A stretch of DNA of 64,000 nt, from NCBI RefSeq assembly GCF_008386695.1, contig NZ_VUOC01000002.1, positions 1,294,481-1,358,480 of the forward strand, given 5' to 3'. Every line of letters begins with the position of its first letter. Position 1 is the stretch's first letter. A program made the translations under genes and the position numbers. This stretch comes from Chitinophaga agrisoli (GTDB taxonomy: Bacteria; Bacteroidota; Bacteroidia; Chitinophagales; Chitinophagaceae). Shown piece after piece: positions 54,955 to 63,340 of the stretch. The notes beneath the pieces are model-generated. The model worked only from the letters and a program-made list of their open reading frames with translations, ran no database searches and was not told where the DNA came from.

Positions 54955-55584
54955 TCAAGGTTGTGATAAGTTGGCGTAGACTTTTGGGGATGCCAATATG
55001 CGGAAAGTGAGGTTGATACGGCCGGCGGTTTCCTGTTTGGTCTTGGGTACATGATGCTCATAGTGGTCCTGCATGGTATCGCCCATCAGCAGGAGGCTGC
55101 CATGGGTAAGCGGGATCTGCAACTGGTTCACATCTTTACGGGTCTTATGGCGCACTTTAAACAGCCGGGTAGCGCCAAAAGTAACAGAGGCAATGGTATG
55201 ATGCCTGCCGTCTGCAGGAAGGGTATCGCTATGCCAGGATACGGAATCGTTCCCATCCCGGTAGTAATTGAGCAGCACACCGTCAAAGCTGCATTTGCAA
55301 TGCGCCTCTACCAGTGCTTTGATCTCCAGCAGGGGGGCTGTCCAGGGCAGGCCGTCTCCGCCGCCGAACCAGGCGGTCAGCCTTGGATCCGGCAGCATCT
55401 TATCATACATTTTACGCGTGCGCTGCCGCCAGGGGGTACTGTCTTTTAATATTTGAAAATAGTGGTCAGCTGTGGATCTTGGGAAGAACTGTTCCCACAG
55501 CTTCAGCTCCGCACCGGGCAGCTGAAAATCAGTAAATCTTCTTTTTCCTTCGTCAAATAAAGCCGTCTCCTCAAATAGATTCAT
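54955..55584 (-). CDS. alkB: AlkB-type 2-oxoglutarate/Fe(II)-dependent DNA demethylase
   Basis: A 209-residue dioxygenase that oxidatively removes alkyl groups from DNA or RNA bases. The iron ligands are His118 and Asp120 (SWHSD) and His178 (HHVPK); the 2-oxoglutarate-binding signature RxNxTxR is R189-I-N-L-T-F-R195. Length is normal. The UvrA2-like gene starts 20 bases downstream, so this is a two-gene DNA-repair operon. A -7-like element lies only five bases before the ATG. Confidence 0.95.
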   Translation of the reverse strand: MNLFEETALFDEGKRRFTDFQLPGAELKLWEQFFPRSTADHYFQILKDSTPWRQRTRKMYDKMLPDPRLTAWFGGGDGLPWTAPLLEIKALVEAHCKCSFDGVLLNYYRDGNDSVSWHSDTLPADGRHHTIASVTFGATRLFKVRHKTRKDVNQLQIPLTHGSLLLMGDTMQDHYEHHVPKTKQETAGRINLTFRILASPKVYANLSQP

Positions 55585-55588
55585 ACCA

Positions 55589-55596
55589 CAAAGGTA
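55589..55596 (-). promoter_or_regulatory. Putative -7 element immediately before alkB
   Basis: Read on the minus strand, TACCTTTG matches TAnnTTTG and ends five bases before the alkB ATG. Transcription would begin at or within about two bases of the start codon, predicting a leaderless mRNA. No -33 TTTG is found at the usual distance. Confidence 0.4.
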
Positions 55597-55635
55597 CAGA
55601 AAATACTAAAAATATTAGCAGGCTGGTCAAACAAA

Positions 55636-55660
55636 AATGCCGGCTTAAAGAACCGGCATT
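55636..55660 (-). terminator. Hairpin terminator of the AraC gene
   Basis: An 8-bp stem (AATGCCGG at 55636-55643 with CCGGCATT at 55653-55660) followed in the minus direction by TTTTTG, 68 bases after the AraC stop. Confidence 0.75.
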
Positions 55661-55727
55661 CTATTAGCCCATTACAAAGGGATATTTTTTTCAATTGTTC
55701 AAAACAGCTTTTCACATAAAACATGCA

Positions 55728-56720
55728 TTACGTTTGCGCGGCCCCCTGCCTGTACCCCATGGGACTGCATTGCGTATGTTTTTTGAAATAATTACAGAAG
55801 TGCTGGCTTTCGGCAAAACCCAGCCGGTAGGAAATTTCTTTTACAGGAAAATCTGAATACCGCAACAGCGATTTTGCTTCCGTAATTGTTTTTTCTGTTA
55901 TCCAGGTGCTGACGGATCTGCCCGTTTTACTCTTTATCACATTATTCAGATAACTGGGATGCAGATTAAGCTGGCTGGCGTATTCCTGCACCCGGTATGC
56001 TTTGTCCAGTATGCCCTGACTAAGCTCCCGGTAGTGTTTTTCCATTATCTTTTTAAAATTGCTCACGATCTGCGAAGATCGGTTGCCTTCCAGTATAGGG
56101 CTGTAATCCGTCCAGAAATATTCTTTGATCTTAATAAGGATGGCAACAAATAAATGGCCGATCAGTTTATTACGTAATGGAGAACCGGAGAGATAGGCCC
56201 GCTCAATCTGCAGGTACAATTCTTCGAACTCACGGAACTGCGCAGGCGGCAGCACCTGTGGCGGCACCAGCTCTGACAGGATGAAAGAAAACTCGTCAAA
56301 AACATTGGCATGTACGTTCTCTTTCAGGAAGCTTTCACTTAAGGTAACAAGATAAAGCTCCTTTACCTCATTCATCGTGAATTGTTTGATATGCCCGGGA
56401 TTGTTGAAGTAAACGGTGCCTGGCTCCGTGATAAAAGCATTGCAGTCTGAAGAGCAACAGCCGGAAGCGTTTTTTACGAACACAAAGGAAAAGAAGTTGG
56501 CCCTGTATACCGGCGACCGGTAGCCGCGTGGTATAGGGAAATTGCCCAGGTTATAGATGGAGAATTCACTATTGGGCGGCAAGCTGTCAAGATTAACCCC
56601 CATTTGATCGTACAGCTCATATACTTTATTAAATACTAACATTGCTGCATGGTGCAGTGGCATATCCAAGCGGTTTAAATTTGTAATGTAAATAAAGGGC
56701 TCACATTGGTTCGTTAACAT
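55728..56720 (-). CDS. AraC family transcriptional regulator
   Basis: A regulator of 330 residues from the first ATG; an internal Met at residue 27 (MLVFNKVYEL) is an alternative start. The N-terminal half (about 45-160) is a cupin-like effector domain with YRANFFSFVFVKNASG and ITEPGTVYFNNPGHIKQF. The C-terminal HTH pair (about 225-325) has VQEYASQLNLHPSYLNNVIKSKTGRSVSTWI and ISYRLGFAESQHFCNYFKKHTQCSPMGYR. This is the group often placed next to a gene it activates. The divergent membrane-protein gene carries a tandem repeat suited to it. Confidence 0.9.
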   Translation of the reverse strand: MLTNQCEPFIYITNLNRLDMPLHHAAMLVFNKVYELYDQMGVNLDSLPPNSEFSIYNLGNFPIPRGYRSPVYRANFFSFVFVKNASGCCSSDCNAFITEPGTVYFNNPGHIKQFTMNEVKELYLVTLSESFLKENVHANVFDEFSFILSELVPPQVLPPAQFREFEELYLQIERAYLSGSPLRNKLIGHLFVAILIKIKEYFWTDYSPILEGNRSSQIVSNFKKIMEKHYRELSQGILDKAYRVQEYASQLNLHPSYLNNVIKSKTGRSVSTWITEKTITEAKSLLRYSDFPVKEISYRLGFAESQHFCNYFKKHTQCSPMGYRQGAAQT

Positions 56721-56810
56721 ACTGGCCTGCCTTAAGGGGGATGGCAGTCAGATTGTTCACTGGTGTTATACTGGCGGCAAATTACTTTATTTTGGGGTTG
56801 GCCGGGCAAG

Positions 56811-56870
56811 GTTTTACATACCTAAATGCCTGTTTTACATATCTATTTTGCCTGATTTTATGTATGTTTG
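56811..56870 (+). promoter_or_regulatory. AraC-type tandem operator and -7 element
   Basis: Two 14-base direct repeats, GTTTTACATACCTA (56811-56824) and GTTTTACATATCTA (56832-56845), match at 13 of 14 positions and are exactly 21 bp apart, two helical turns. A consensus -7 element TATGTTTG (56863-56870) follows 17 bases later and there is no -33 element. This is the geometry of an AraC-family activator binding next to polymerase. The AraC gene is divergent and the membrane-protein ATG is at 56896. Confidence 0.7.
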
Positions 56871-56895
56871 AGTGCAATTCATCTAACCTGTACCT

Positions 56896-57378
56896 ATGGA
56901 AGAAAAAGATTCGATTTTCGACGCGGACTTTGAAACTCTTGCCTTTCCCCGTAGAAAAAAGCTGTTACCCTGGTGGATAAAGACCTTTGCCTGGATCTTC
57001 CTCATACTATCTTTTTTTGTACCGGTGGCGTTTGTGCTCAGCTTTCTTGGGTTTAGTTCCCAAATGGAATTATATGGCATAAAACCGGAGAGAGCCAGTT
57101 CGGTGCTGGGGCTTATCCTGATGGCGCTCTTTGTGTTTAAAGGCATTGCGGCATTTGGGTTATTAAAAGAACGTGATTGGGCAATAATCGTTGGAATGAC
57201 AGACGCCGTTATTGGTATTGTTATCTGTACTTTTATGATGATCATGCACCCCTTCGGAGAAGGCAACGGGTTTACGTTTAACTTCCGGCTGGAATTGGTG
57301 TTGCTGATACCGTATTTGATAAAATTAATTAAGATAAGGGTTCCATGGGCACAGTCGCGTGGAAGGAATGTTGTTTAA
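56896..57378 (+). CDS. Hypothetical inner-membrane protein
   Basis: A 160-residue protein with a charged N-terminus and four hydrophobic segments (about 24-48, 67-90, 96-118, 132-148). No family recognised. It starts about 25 bases after a -7 element that is preceded by an AraC-type tandem repeat, so it is probably the target of the divergent AraC regulator. A terminator follows. Confidence 0.78.
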   Translation: MEEKDSIFDADFETLAFPRRKKLLPWWIKTFAWIFLILSFFVPVAFVLSFLGFSSQMELYGIKPERASSVLGLILMALFVFKGIAAFGLLKERDWAIIVGMTDAVIGIVICTFMMIMHPFGEGNGFTFNFRLELVLLIPYLIKLIKIRVPWAQSRGRNVV

Positions 57379-57395
57379 TGCTGGTATGTCCATAA

Positions 57396-57427
57396 TAAAG
57401 CCCTCGGGGCAGTTCCTGAGGGCTTTA
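57396..57427. terminator. Bidirectional hairpin terminator
   Basis: A 10-bp stem (TAAAGCCCTC at 57396-57405 with GAGGGCTTTA at 57418-57427) between convergent genes. Confidence 0.75.
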
Positions 57428-57448
57428 CCAAGGCAGTCCTTTGTTTGC

Positions 57449-58033
57449 TTATTTCTTTAGATCCGTATCAATAACGGAAATACCAAATTCCGGGCTGAGC
57501 TTTTTGTACAGCGCCTCCGGCTCAACGGTCACTATGGCCTCCAGGGTGGGAGAAACAACAGCTTCGAGCAGGTGCCCGCCGCGTACGGTACCGTCTTCTG
57601 TGCCAAAATTAACATGCCCATGTACCACCGGCGTACCGTTATACAGCGCAATATCCCCTACCAGGGAGGTGATCTCCGCAAAATTATCGATCTTAAATAC
57701 TTTGAACATTTGCCGGGATTTATCGTACCAGCCGTATTTTGATGAGATGGCGTCTCCAATGGCCGTAAAATGGGCGCTCTGTACCTTGTATTTTATGGCA
57801 AATTCCTTTAGCCCGGACAATACCTCATCACCAGCAGCAAATATGACCGCGTATGTTTTGGTAGTGCCGTTATCGCTTATCAACTTAACTTTTACACCCG
57901 GCGATCTGCCGGTAAGCGGCGGTTTTACAGGGGATACATATTCCTGTTCCTGGGCATTAGCGGATAAACACACTAACATGAAACCTAAAAAGGTGATGGC
58001 CAGCGCCGGCCGGATTGACAATCTGATCTTCAT
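57449..58033 (-). CDS. Exported PPC/DUF296 domain protein
   Basis: A 194-residue protein: signal peptide ending SANAQ near residue 27, then a PPC (DUF296) domain, seen in TYAVIFAAGDEVLSGLKEFAIKYKVQSAHFTAIGDA and the metal-site region TPVVHGHVNFGTEDGTVRGGHLLEA. The PPC fold is known from plant AT-hook DNA-binding proteins and from single-domain bacterial proteins. The signal peptide predicts a periplasmic location, so a DNA-binding role is unlikely. The function is unknown. Confidence 0.85.
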   Translation of the reverse strand: MKIRLSIRPALAITFLGFMLVCLSANAQEQEYVSPVKPPLTGRSPGVKVKLISDNGTTKTYAVIFAAGDEVLSGLKEFAIKYKVQSAHFTAIGDAISSKYGWYDKSRQMFKVFKIDNFAEITSLVGDIALYNGTPVVHGHVNFGTEDGTVRGGHLLEAVVSPTLEAIVTVEPEALYKKLSPEFGISVIDTDLKK

Positions 58034-58173
58034 GTGATCTTACAATTGAACGAGTGAGAGAATATTAGACCTATCAAATTACCCCTGATAAGCAGCGGAG
58101 AAAATACGGCGAATTTTTATTAATTTCTGCATCCGCTGTATTTTAGCGCTAATAAAAGCCAACTCATCGCACC

Positions 58174-58302
58174 ATGAAACTGAAAGATTTTGCTGTAGAG
58201 CGCTATTTTGCCAGGTATGAGTTTACCACGCACCATCAGAACGCCAGCTCCCCGGTTTCCAGATCCATACGCGTAGCCTCCGGGCATCCGTTAGTAATAT
58301 AG
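58174..58302 (+). pseudogene. 5' stump of a class I/II aminotransferase gene
   Basis: An ATG at 58174 opens MKLKDFAVERYFARYEFT, which I recognise as the conserved N-terminus of a family of PLP-dependent class I/II aminotransferases (usual pattern M.LKDF..ERYFAKYEF). After about 18 codons the similarity ends near 58227. The frame continues 24 codons of antisense to the neighbouring gene and stops at 58302. The rest of the enzyme is absent; the 3' end of the convergent gene at 58236 begins just there, so a deletion or rearrangement junction lies at about 58227-58236. Confidence 0.6.
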
Positions 58303-59309
58303 GGGTTAGCAGTGACGGGGAACACCCCTTTATGAGGACTTACTACCACGCGGCCTGTTGCAATACCGTCCAGCGCATCCATCAACCTATCCTTGCTCTC
58401 TTCATTGTGAGCGTTTATATAACCGGAGATCGCAAAACCTTGTCCATAACGCTCCAACGGAACCAGTGCATCGCCCTGGCATTTATATATTTTCCCGTTC
58501 ATACACAGGCCCCACGGATTTTCTATCAACCTGCTACTATCAGCGCCAATGGCATACACGAGCAGCTTCCCGAATATGTTCTGTTTGACCTTAAAACTGT
58601 CTATAGCAGGCGCATTGTCCAGGAATTGTTTGTAGGTAGTGTACACCCCGTGGGTATAACCGGGTGAGGTTAAAATAGGCGCCTGGAAACGCTGCTGTTC
58701 CGTTGCAAGCACACCTGCCAATGTTTGCGGCGACCATTCATCTGATGGTTTGCCTGCCGCCTGGGCACTACTCTCCTTAAATAACAGCCGAAGGATATCG
58801 GCAATGTTGTCATCATGCTTATTTTTTATGCCCCCTCCTCTTTTAGCAATGGTGCGGTCAAAGATGGTCAGTAAGCGGTACTGGTCCTGGCCGGCAGACA
58901 TATAAACAGTTGCTTTTAACTGGACATATGCCCTCGAAGGAATCATCCCCTCACTGATCCGCAGTTCATGCACGATCCACAACAGCTGTACCCCGGTATC
59001 TTTAAAGACGCTTTTATATTGTGCATCCACAAAATCCTGTAAATACTGCTGCCATGGTTTATCTGTAACACCGCTGACCAACTTGCCCATGGCGCCCACT
59101 TCTACAAATCCCAGCCGGCTGGTATCACTGCATATGGGGATTACGCGGATCCCGCTTACGGATACCGGGGGCAGTTCCAGGTTTTTACCTGTATCGGCAG
59201 ATAGACTGATGATCTTTACCCTGTCTGCAACGGGGAGTTTATTTTGCGTTTGGGCATGTGCGGCGCTGGCGCAGGTAAATAGCAGGGCGGCGGTAACAAA
59301 AGACTTCAT
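58236..59309 (-). CDS. Hypothetical exported protein
   Basis: A 357-residue protein with a signal peptide (about 1-19, AHAQ). The mature part mixes beta strands and helices (WQQYLQDFVDAQYKSVF; QLLWIVHELRISEGM; DIADILRLLF-like) without a family I recognise. No terminator is seen after it; its stop lies at the presumed junction with the aminotransferase stump. A -7-like element (minus strand TATATTTG, 59346-59353) lies 36 bases upstream of the start. Confidence 0.75.
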   Translation of the reverse strand: MKSFVTAALLFTCASAAHAQTQNKLPVADRVKIISLSADTGKNLELPPVSVSGIRVIPICSDTSRLGFVEVGAMGKLVSGVTDKPWQQYLQDFVDAQYKSVFKDTGVQLLWIVHELRISEGMIPSRAYVQLKATVYMSAGQDQYRLLTIFDRTIAKRGGGIKNKHDDNIADILRLLFKESSAQAAGKPSDEWSPQTLAGVLATEQQRFQAPILTSPGYTHGVYTTYKQFLDNAPAIDSFKVKQNIFGKLLVYAIGADSSRLIENPWGLCMNGKIYKCQGDALVPLERYGQGFAISGYINAHNEESKDRLMDALDGIATGRVVVSPHKGVFPVTANPYITNGCPEATRMDLETGELAF

Positions 59310-59345
59310 AGGTTCACAATTATCAGATCAATGGATTTTATGCGT

Positions 59346-59353
59346 CAAATATA
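59346..59353 (-). promoter_or_regulatory. Putative -7 element of the exported hypothetical protein gene
   Basis: TATATTTG on the minus strand, consensus TAnnTTTG, 36 bases before the ATG. No -33 TTTG found. Confidence 0.35.
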
Positions 59354-59388
59354 AGTGTTTTTAATTATAAATACCGCCGCCCCTTATC

Positions 59389-61773
59389 TCAATTTACCCT
59401 TCTTTTCTCCTCTTCCGTAGCCGTGTTTCTTTTCCTGGAGGCTTCGATCTTTTTACCAAAACGGTAAGAAAATGAAACACTTATGCTACGAGTATCATTA
59501 CCCACCCGCATGCCGTTATGCTGATCCAGGTAATTATTACTTAAACGGTATGGATTGCCGTTTAAGATATCGCTGCAATTGAGCTTTACGGACCCCTTGT
59601 TATGCAACACCGTTTTGCTGAACCCGATACTTATATCATTGTTGCTGGCTACATATAAAACGCCCTGGTTAATGGGCGACCTGTAATAGGTCTGCAATTC
59701 TGCTTTCAGACCAGCAGTTTTACTCAGCACAAATGATTGTGTGGCGCTGAGCTCTGTAGCCCAGTTATGCGAGGTATAATAACTGGTGAGGAAATCCGTA
59801 CCCTGCTGCCTGTAAAATCCGCTCAGGGTGAAGTTGGCCTCCCACCAGGGCGCCGGGGTCAGATTTACCAGGAAAGTGAGGAAAAAGTCGTGGATATATC
59901 CAAGATTCAACTGCGTGTCATAAGAGGTGTGCTGTACATTATCCTGTATGTTTACATTGCTGAATAACCCCTGCATACCAGAGTAGGATGCAGATACAGT
60001 ATAAAGCTCCTTTAGCGTATAATTCATTTCCGCATTGGTGGTAATATAGGGTTGCAAAGCCGGGTTGCCCTGCTGAAAGCTGTATGGGCTGCTGTAAGCC
60101 CGGGCTGGATTCAGCTGTTTATATTCCGGCCGGTCAATACGCCGGTTGAAGTTAAAGGCAAACTGGTGATCATCAGAAGCTTTATAGCTCAGGGAAACCG
60201 TAGGGAACAATTTCAGGTAATTGTTATGGTTCACGGAATCCAGCGTAATAGCGTTGCCTGTAGTGCGGGTATATTCCGCCCGGAGCCCTGCCTCTATACT
60301 CCACTTGCCCATATGCGCATTGGCGCTGGTATAAGCCGCCGCTGTGTTCTCACTATATTTAAAATGATTGCTACGGCTAATATCATATACGGGTTTACCG
60401 CTGCCCATCTCGTAGTAGTCAAACTGGTTATCGGTATGGATGCCGGTATATTTTACTCCAGACTCCAGGTTCCATTTATTTCCCAGGGCATAGGTATAAT
60501 CCATTTTTCCGGACCATATATCAATATTCTGAAATGAGGGTGTGTAAATATCAAAAGACCTATAGGATGCGCCATCCGGCAGCACCGTATTGGTGCTCAC
60601 GTAAGTGCCTGCGCTATTCCGGTACGGTACATAGTCAAGATCTACGTTAAGGCTTTTGCCTGCGCTGTCCAGCTTTACTTTATAGTTTACGTTATAGCTG
60701 TACTGGCTGGTGGTCCCACCAAGCTCGCTATGGGTATTGAGCGTGGAATCTGCCTGTGGGCGATGGTTATTAAATACCGGGTTAGTAATGTTATACGGGC
60801 TGCTACGGTCCGCATTATAGCCGTTTACCAGTACGCCTATCACCTGGCCGGCGCCCAGGTCATAATCCGCACCCAGCTGGTAGCTGTGCGCCCGGATCTC
60901 CGGCACTACGGTACGGGTATTTTCCCAGTAAGCATAGCTGTTGGGGGTTTCGAAGATCGTATATCCTTCTATAGGGCGCCGGATCTTTTTATCGGAGTAG
61001 CCATAGTTGCCATAAACATTCAACTTATCCTGCCGGTAATTGAAGGTAGTGCCGGCGTTATAGCTGCCATAGGAAGCCTGTGTATAGCCTGCGTTCACAG
61101 TACCATTGAAGCCGTTAGCCTTTGGTTTTTTTGTGATGATGTTTATAATGCTGCCGCCTTTTGCATCATACCTGGCAGATGGGTTGCTGATCACCTCTAT
61201 CTTGGCTACCTGGTCCGATGGCAGGCTGCTTAAATAGTTTACTAAATCTTCACCGCTCAGCTGTACGGGCTTATCGTTCACATAAATAGTGGCGCCCTTA
61301 CTGTTGGCGGTTACCTGCCCCTGATCGCCTGTTTGTACGCCGGGGGCTTTCCGCAGAGCGTCCCATACGTTACTGCCGCTGGCCAGTATACTATTCTGCA
61401 CATTAAATACAGTACGGTCTGCCTTATGCTCTACCTGTGGCGTATGGCTAACTATTTCCACCGCTTTAAGCGCTGTTTGCGTTTCGCTCATTTTTAGCCA
61501 GAGGGTATCTTTTGGCAAGCTAAAAGCCCCGGACAGTTTACCATAACCTATTAGGGTGGCGGTAAACTGGTAAGGATCATTATTGAGGTGGTTGAAGACA
61601 AATCTTCCCTGGTCTGATAACTGTTGATCCACCTGTTTACCGTGCTGGTATAACATGATAGTGACCACTTCCAGCGGATTGCCTTTAAGGTCTGTCACCA
61701 GTCCGCTGATCCGTTGCTGGGACATAACCGGTATACTAAGCAGCAGGAGGAATAAGAAATATAATGTTTTCAT
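59389..61773 (-). CDS. Outer-membrane beta-barrel (TonB-receptor-like) protein
   Basis: A 794-residue protein of the OMP_b-brl_3 type. The signal peptide (about 1-18) is followed by a carboxypeptidase-regulatory-like domain (RISGLVTDLKGNPLEVVTIML, about 20-100), a plug with VWDALRKAPGVQTGDQGQVTANSKGATIYVNDKPVQLSGEDLVNYLSSLPSD, and a large beta-barrel (PEYKQLNPARAYSSPYSFQQGNPALQP is typical). It is shorter than SusC and has no SusD partner. It is divergent from a histidine kinase/response regulator pair, with a periodic repeat in the shared promoter region. The transported substrate is unknown. Confidence 0.9.
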   Translation of the reverse strand: MKTLYFLFLLLLSIPVMSQQRISGLVTDLKGNPLEVVTIMLYQHGKQVDQQLSDQGRFVFNHLNNDPYQFTATLIGYGKLSGAFSLPKDTLWLKMSETQTALKAVEIVSHTPQVEHKADRTVFNVQNSILASGSNVWDALRKAPGVQTGDQGQVTANSKGATIYVNDKPVQLSGEDLVNYLSSLPSDQVAKIEVISNPSARYDAKGGSIINIITKKPKANGFNGTVNAGYTQASYGSYNAGTTFNYRQDKLNVYGNYGYSDKKIRRPIEGYTIFETPNSYAYWENTRTVVPEIRAHSYQLGADYDLGAGQVIGVLVNGYNADRSSPYNITNPVFNNHRPQADSTLNTHSELGGTTSQYSYNVNYKVKLDSAGKSLNVDLDYVPYRNSAGTYVSTNTVLPDGASYRSFDIYTPSFQNIDIWSGKMDYTYALGNKWNLESGVKYTGIHTDNQFDYYEMGSGKPVYDISRSNHFKYSENTAAAYTSANAHMGKWSIEAGLRAEYTRTTGNAITLDSVNHNNYLKLFPTVSLSYKASDDHQFAFNFNRRIDRPEYKQLNPARAYSSPYSFQQGNPALQPYITTNAEMNYTLKELYTVSASYSGMQGLFSNVNIQDNVQHTSYDTQLNLGYIHDFFLTFLVNLTPAPWWEANFTLSGFYRQQGTDFLTSYYTSHNWATELSATQSFVLSKTAGLKAELQTYYRSPINQGVLYVASNNDISIGFSKTVLHNKGSVKLNCSDILNGNPYRLSNNYLDQHNGMRVGNDTRSISVSFSYRFGKKIEASRKRNTATEEEKRRVN

Positions 61774-61792
61774 GTCGTTGAATTTTCTGATG

Positions 61793-61850
61793 CAAACCTA
61801 TACATAGGCTGTGTAAACGTCGGTTAAGCTGCGTTAAATACCGTTAAATC
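61793..61850 (-). promoter_or_regulatory. -7 element and four-fold 10-bp repeat, probable OmpR-type regulator site
   Basis: On the minus strand TAGGTTTG (61793-61800) is a consensus -7 element 20 bases before the outer-membrane protein ATG. Upstream of it lie GTAAA at 61813 and GTTAA at 61823, 61833 and 61843, spaced exactly 10 bp apart. Tandem half-sites with 10-11 bp period are how OmpR/PhoB-family dimers bind, and such a regulator is encoded in the divergent operon. The repeats cover the -20 to -60 region, where an activator would sit. Confidence 0.65.
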
Positions 61851-61897
61851 GTAGCGCGGCCACTGGCATATGCATCAAATTTTGCGAACTTTGGATC

Positions 61898-63340
61898 ATG
61901 AGATCATTTTCAGCAAAATATGCTTACCCTTTGGTGGTGCTTTCTTTACTGGTGAGCATTGCGTTACAGGTAGCCTGGTTACGCCAGCTGTTTGTGGAGC
62001 AGCGGGCCCGTACTTTTGAAGACATTGAGGAGCTGGTAGCCGTAACAGCAAAGAACAATATCTATAAGTATGTGCAGGCAGAGCCCAGCGATAAAAGCAC
62101 GTTTCAGCAATTCCTTTTATCGCCGGCCTGGATGCAGATCAGACAGGGTTTTGACGATGCTTTCGTAAAGGGAATGTCGCGTACTTTTTCTGAAGACCGC
62201 GGGCCAGACAGCTCTGTGATCGAGCTAAAATTTACTTTTTACACAAAGCCCAGCCACCGGCCCCATGGCACACAGTTCTGGCAGGATCTTCCTATGGACC
62301 AGAAGCTGCGGGAGGATAGCCTGTCCCTAATACAGATGAACAAGACGGTAGAAGCCGGGCTCCGGAAGCTGGGCGTTACCGCGCCGCACTATTACCTCTT
62401 ACAGGATTATGCAAATAATAGTACCGATGTCAGTCATCCGGAGGCACGTAAAGCCGCTTTTGTGAGCAAACGCTATTCTTATAATCTCCAGCACCTGAAA
62501 AGGTACCAACTCGTAGTGAGCGCTGTGGATGGCCTTGTATGGTATAAAATGCGTTATTATGCAGCCTCCAGCATACTGATGCTGTTGCTAACCGGCGCTG
62601 CCTTTTATTTTATATTAAAACTTATGCGCAACCAGCGTTTGTATGCAGAAGCACGGGTGGCATTCACCAGCAACATGACGCACGAGATCAAGACCCCTAT
62701 TGCTACCGTAGCGCTGGCCATTGAATCTATCAACAAGTATGACCTGATCAATGATCCTGTAAAACTGCAAACCTACCTGGATATCAGCCGGCAGGAATTG
62801 CAGCGGCTAAACCTTATGGTAGAAAAAGTGCTTAACCTGAGCCAGGAAAACAGCGCGGAACAATATCAGCTTAAACCGGCCCTGTACGACGTACAAACCG
62901 GCCTGCAGGAGGTCATCAGCTCCATGGAACTGCAATTTGCGGCTAAGGGGGCCAGCTGTACCTTTACTCCCTGGCAGGAGCCCTGCTTTGTTTATGCAGA
63001 TGCCGTGCATTTGACAAATGTTTTTTATAACTTGATAGAGAACGCGGTGAAATATGCCGATAAGCCTTTACAGCTAAATATCACCTGCAGCTGTAACGAC
63101 ACTGAAGTAAAGATCAGCTTTACAGATAACGGCCCGGGTATTGAACCTATTTACCACGACAGGGTATTTGAGCGTTATTTCAGGGTGCCATCCGGGGGCG
63201 ACCGGCATAATGTAAAAGGATCCGGCCTGGGGTTAAATTATGTAAAACACATCATAGAAGCGCATAAAGGCGCCATCCTGTTAAAAAGCGAAGCAGGTAA
63301 AGGGAGCACATTTATCATCAATCTACCGGTAGCAGCATGA
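61898..63340 (+). CDS. Membrane sensor histidine kinase
   Basis: A 480-residue kinase with a membrane segment at about 10-30, a periplasmic sensing region (about 31-220), a second membrane segment (about 223-245), a HisKA domain with phospho-acceptor His262 in SNMTHEIKTPIATV, and a HATPase domain with an N-box NLIENAVKY, DNGPGI and GSGLGLNYVKHI. It overlaps the response regulator by four bases (ATGA), so the two are translationally coupled. It probably senses an envelope or extracellular signal and controls the divergent outer-membrane protein. Confidence 0.94.
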   Translation: MRSFSAKYAYPLVVLSLLVSIALQVAWLRQLFVEQRARTFEDIEELVAVTAKNNIYKYVQAEPSDKSTFQQFLLSPAWMQIRQGFDDAFVKGMSRTFSEDRGPDSSVIELKFTFYTKPSHRPHGTQFWQDLPMDQKLREDSLSLIQMNKTVEAGLRKLGVTAPHYYLLQDYANNSTDVSHPEARKAAFVSKRYSYNLQHLKRYQLVVSAVDGLVWYKMRYYAASSILMLLLTGAAFYFILKLMRNQRLYAEARVAFTSNMTHEIKTPIATVALAIESINKYDLINDPVKLQTYLDISRQELQRLNLMVEKVLNLSQENSAEQYQLKPALYDVQTGLQEVISSMELQFAAKGASCTFTPWQEPCFVYADAVHLTNVFYNLIENAVKYADKPLQLNITCSCNDTEVKISFTDNGPGIEPIYHDRVFERYFRVPSGGDRHNVKGSGLGLNYVKHIIEAHKGAILLKSEAGKGSTFIINLPVAA

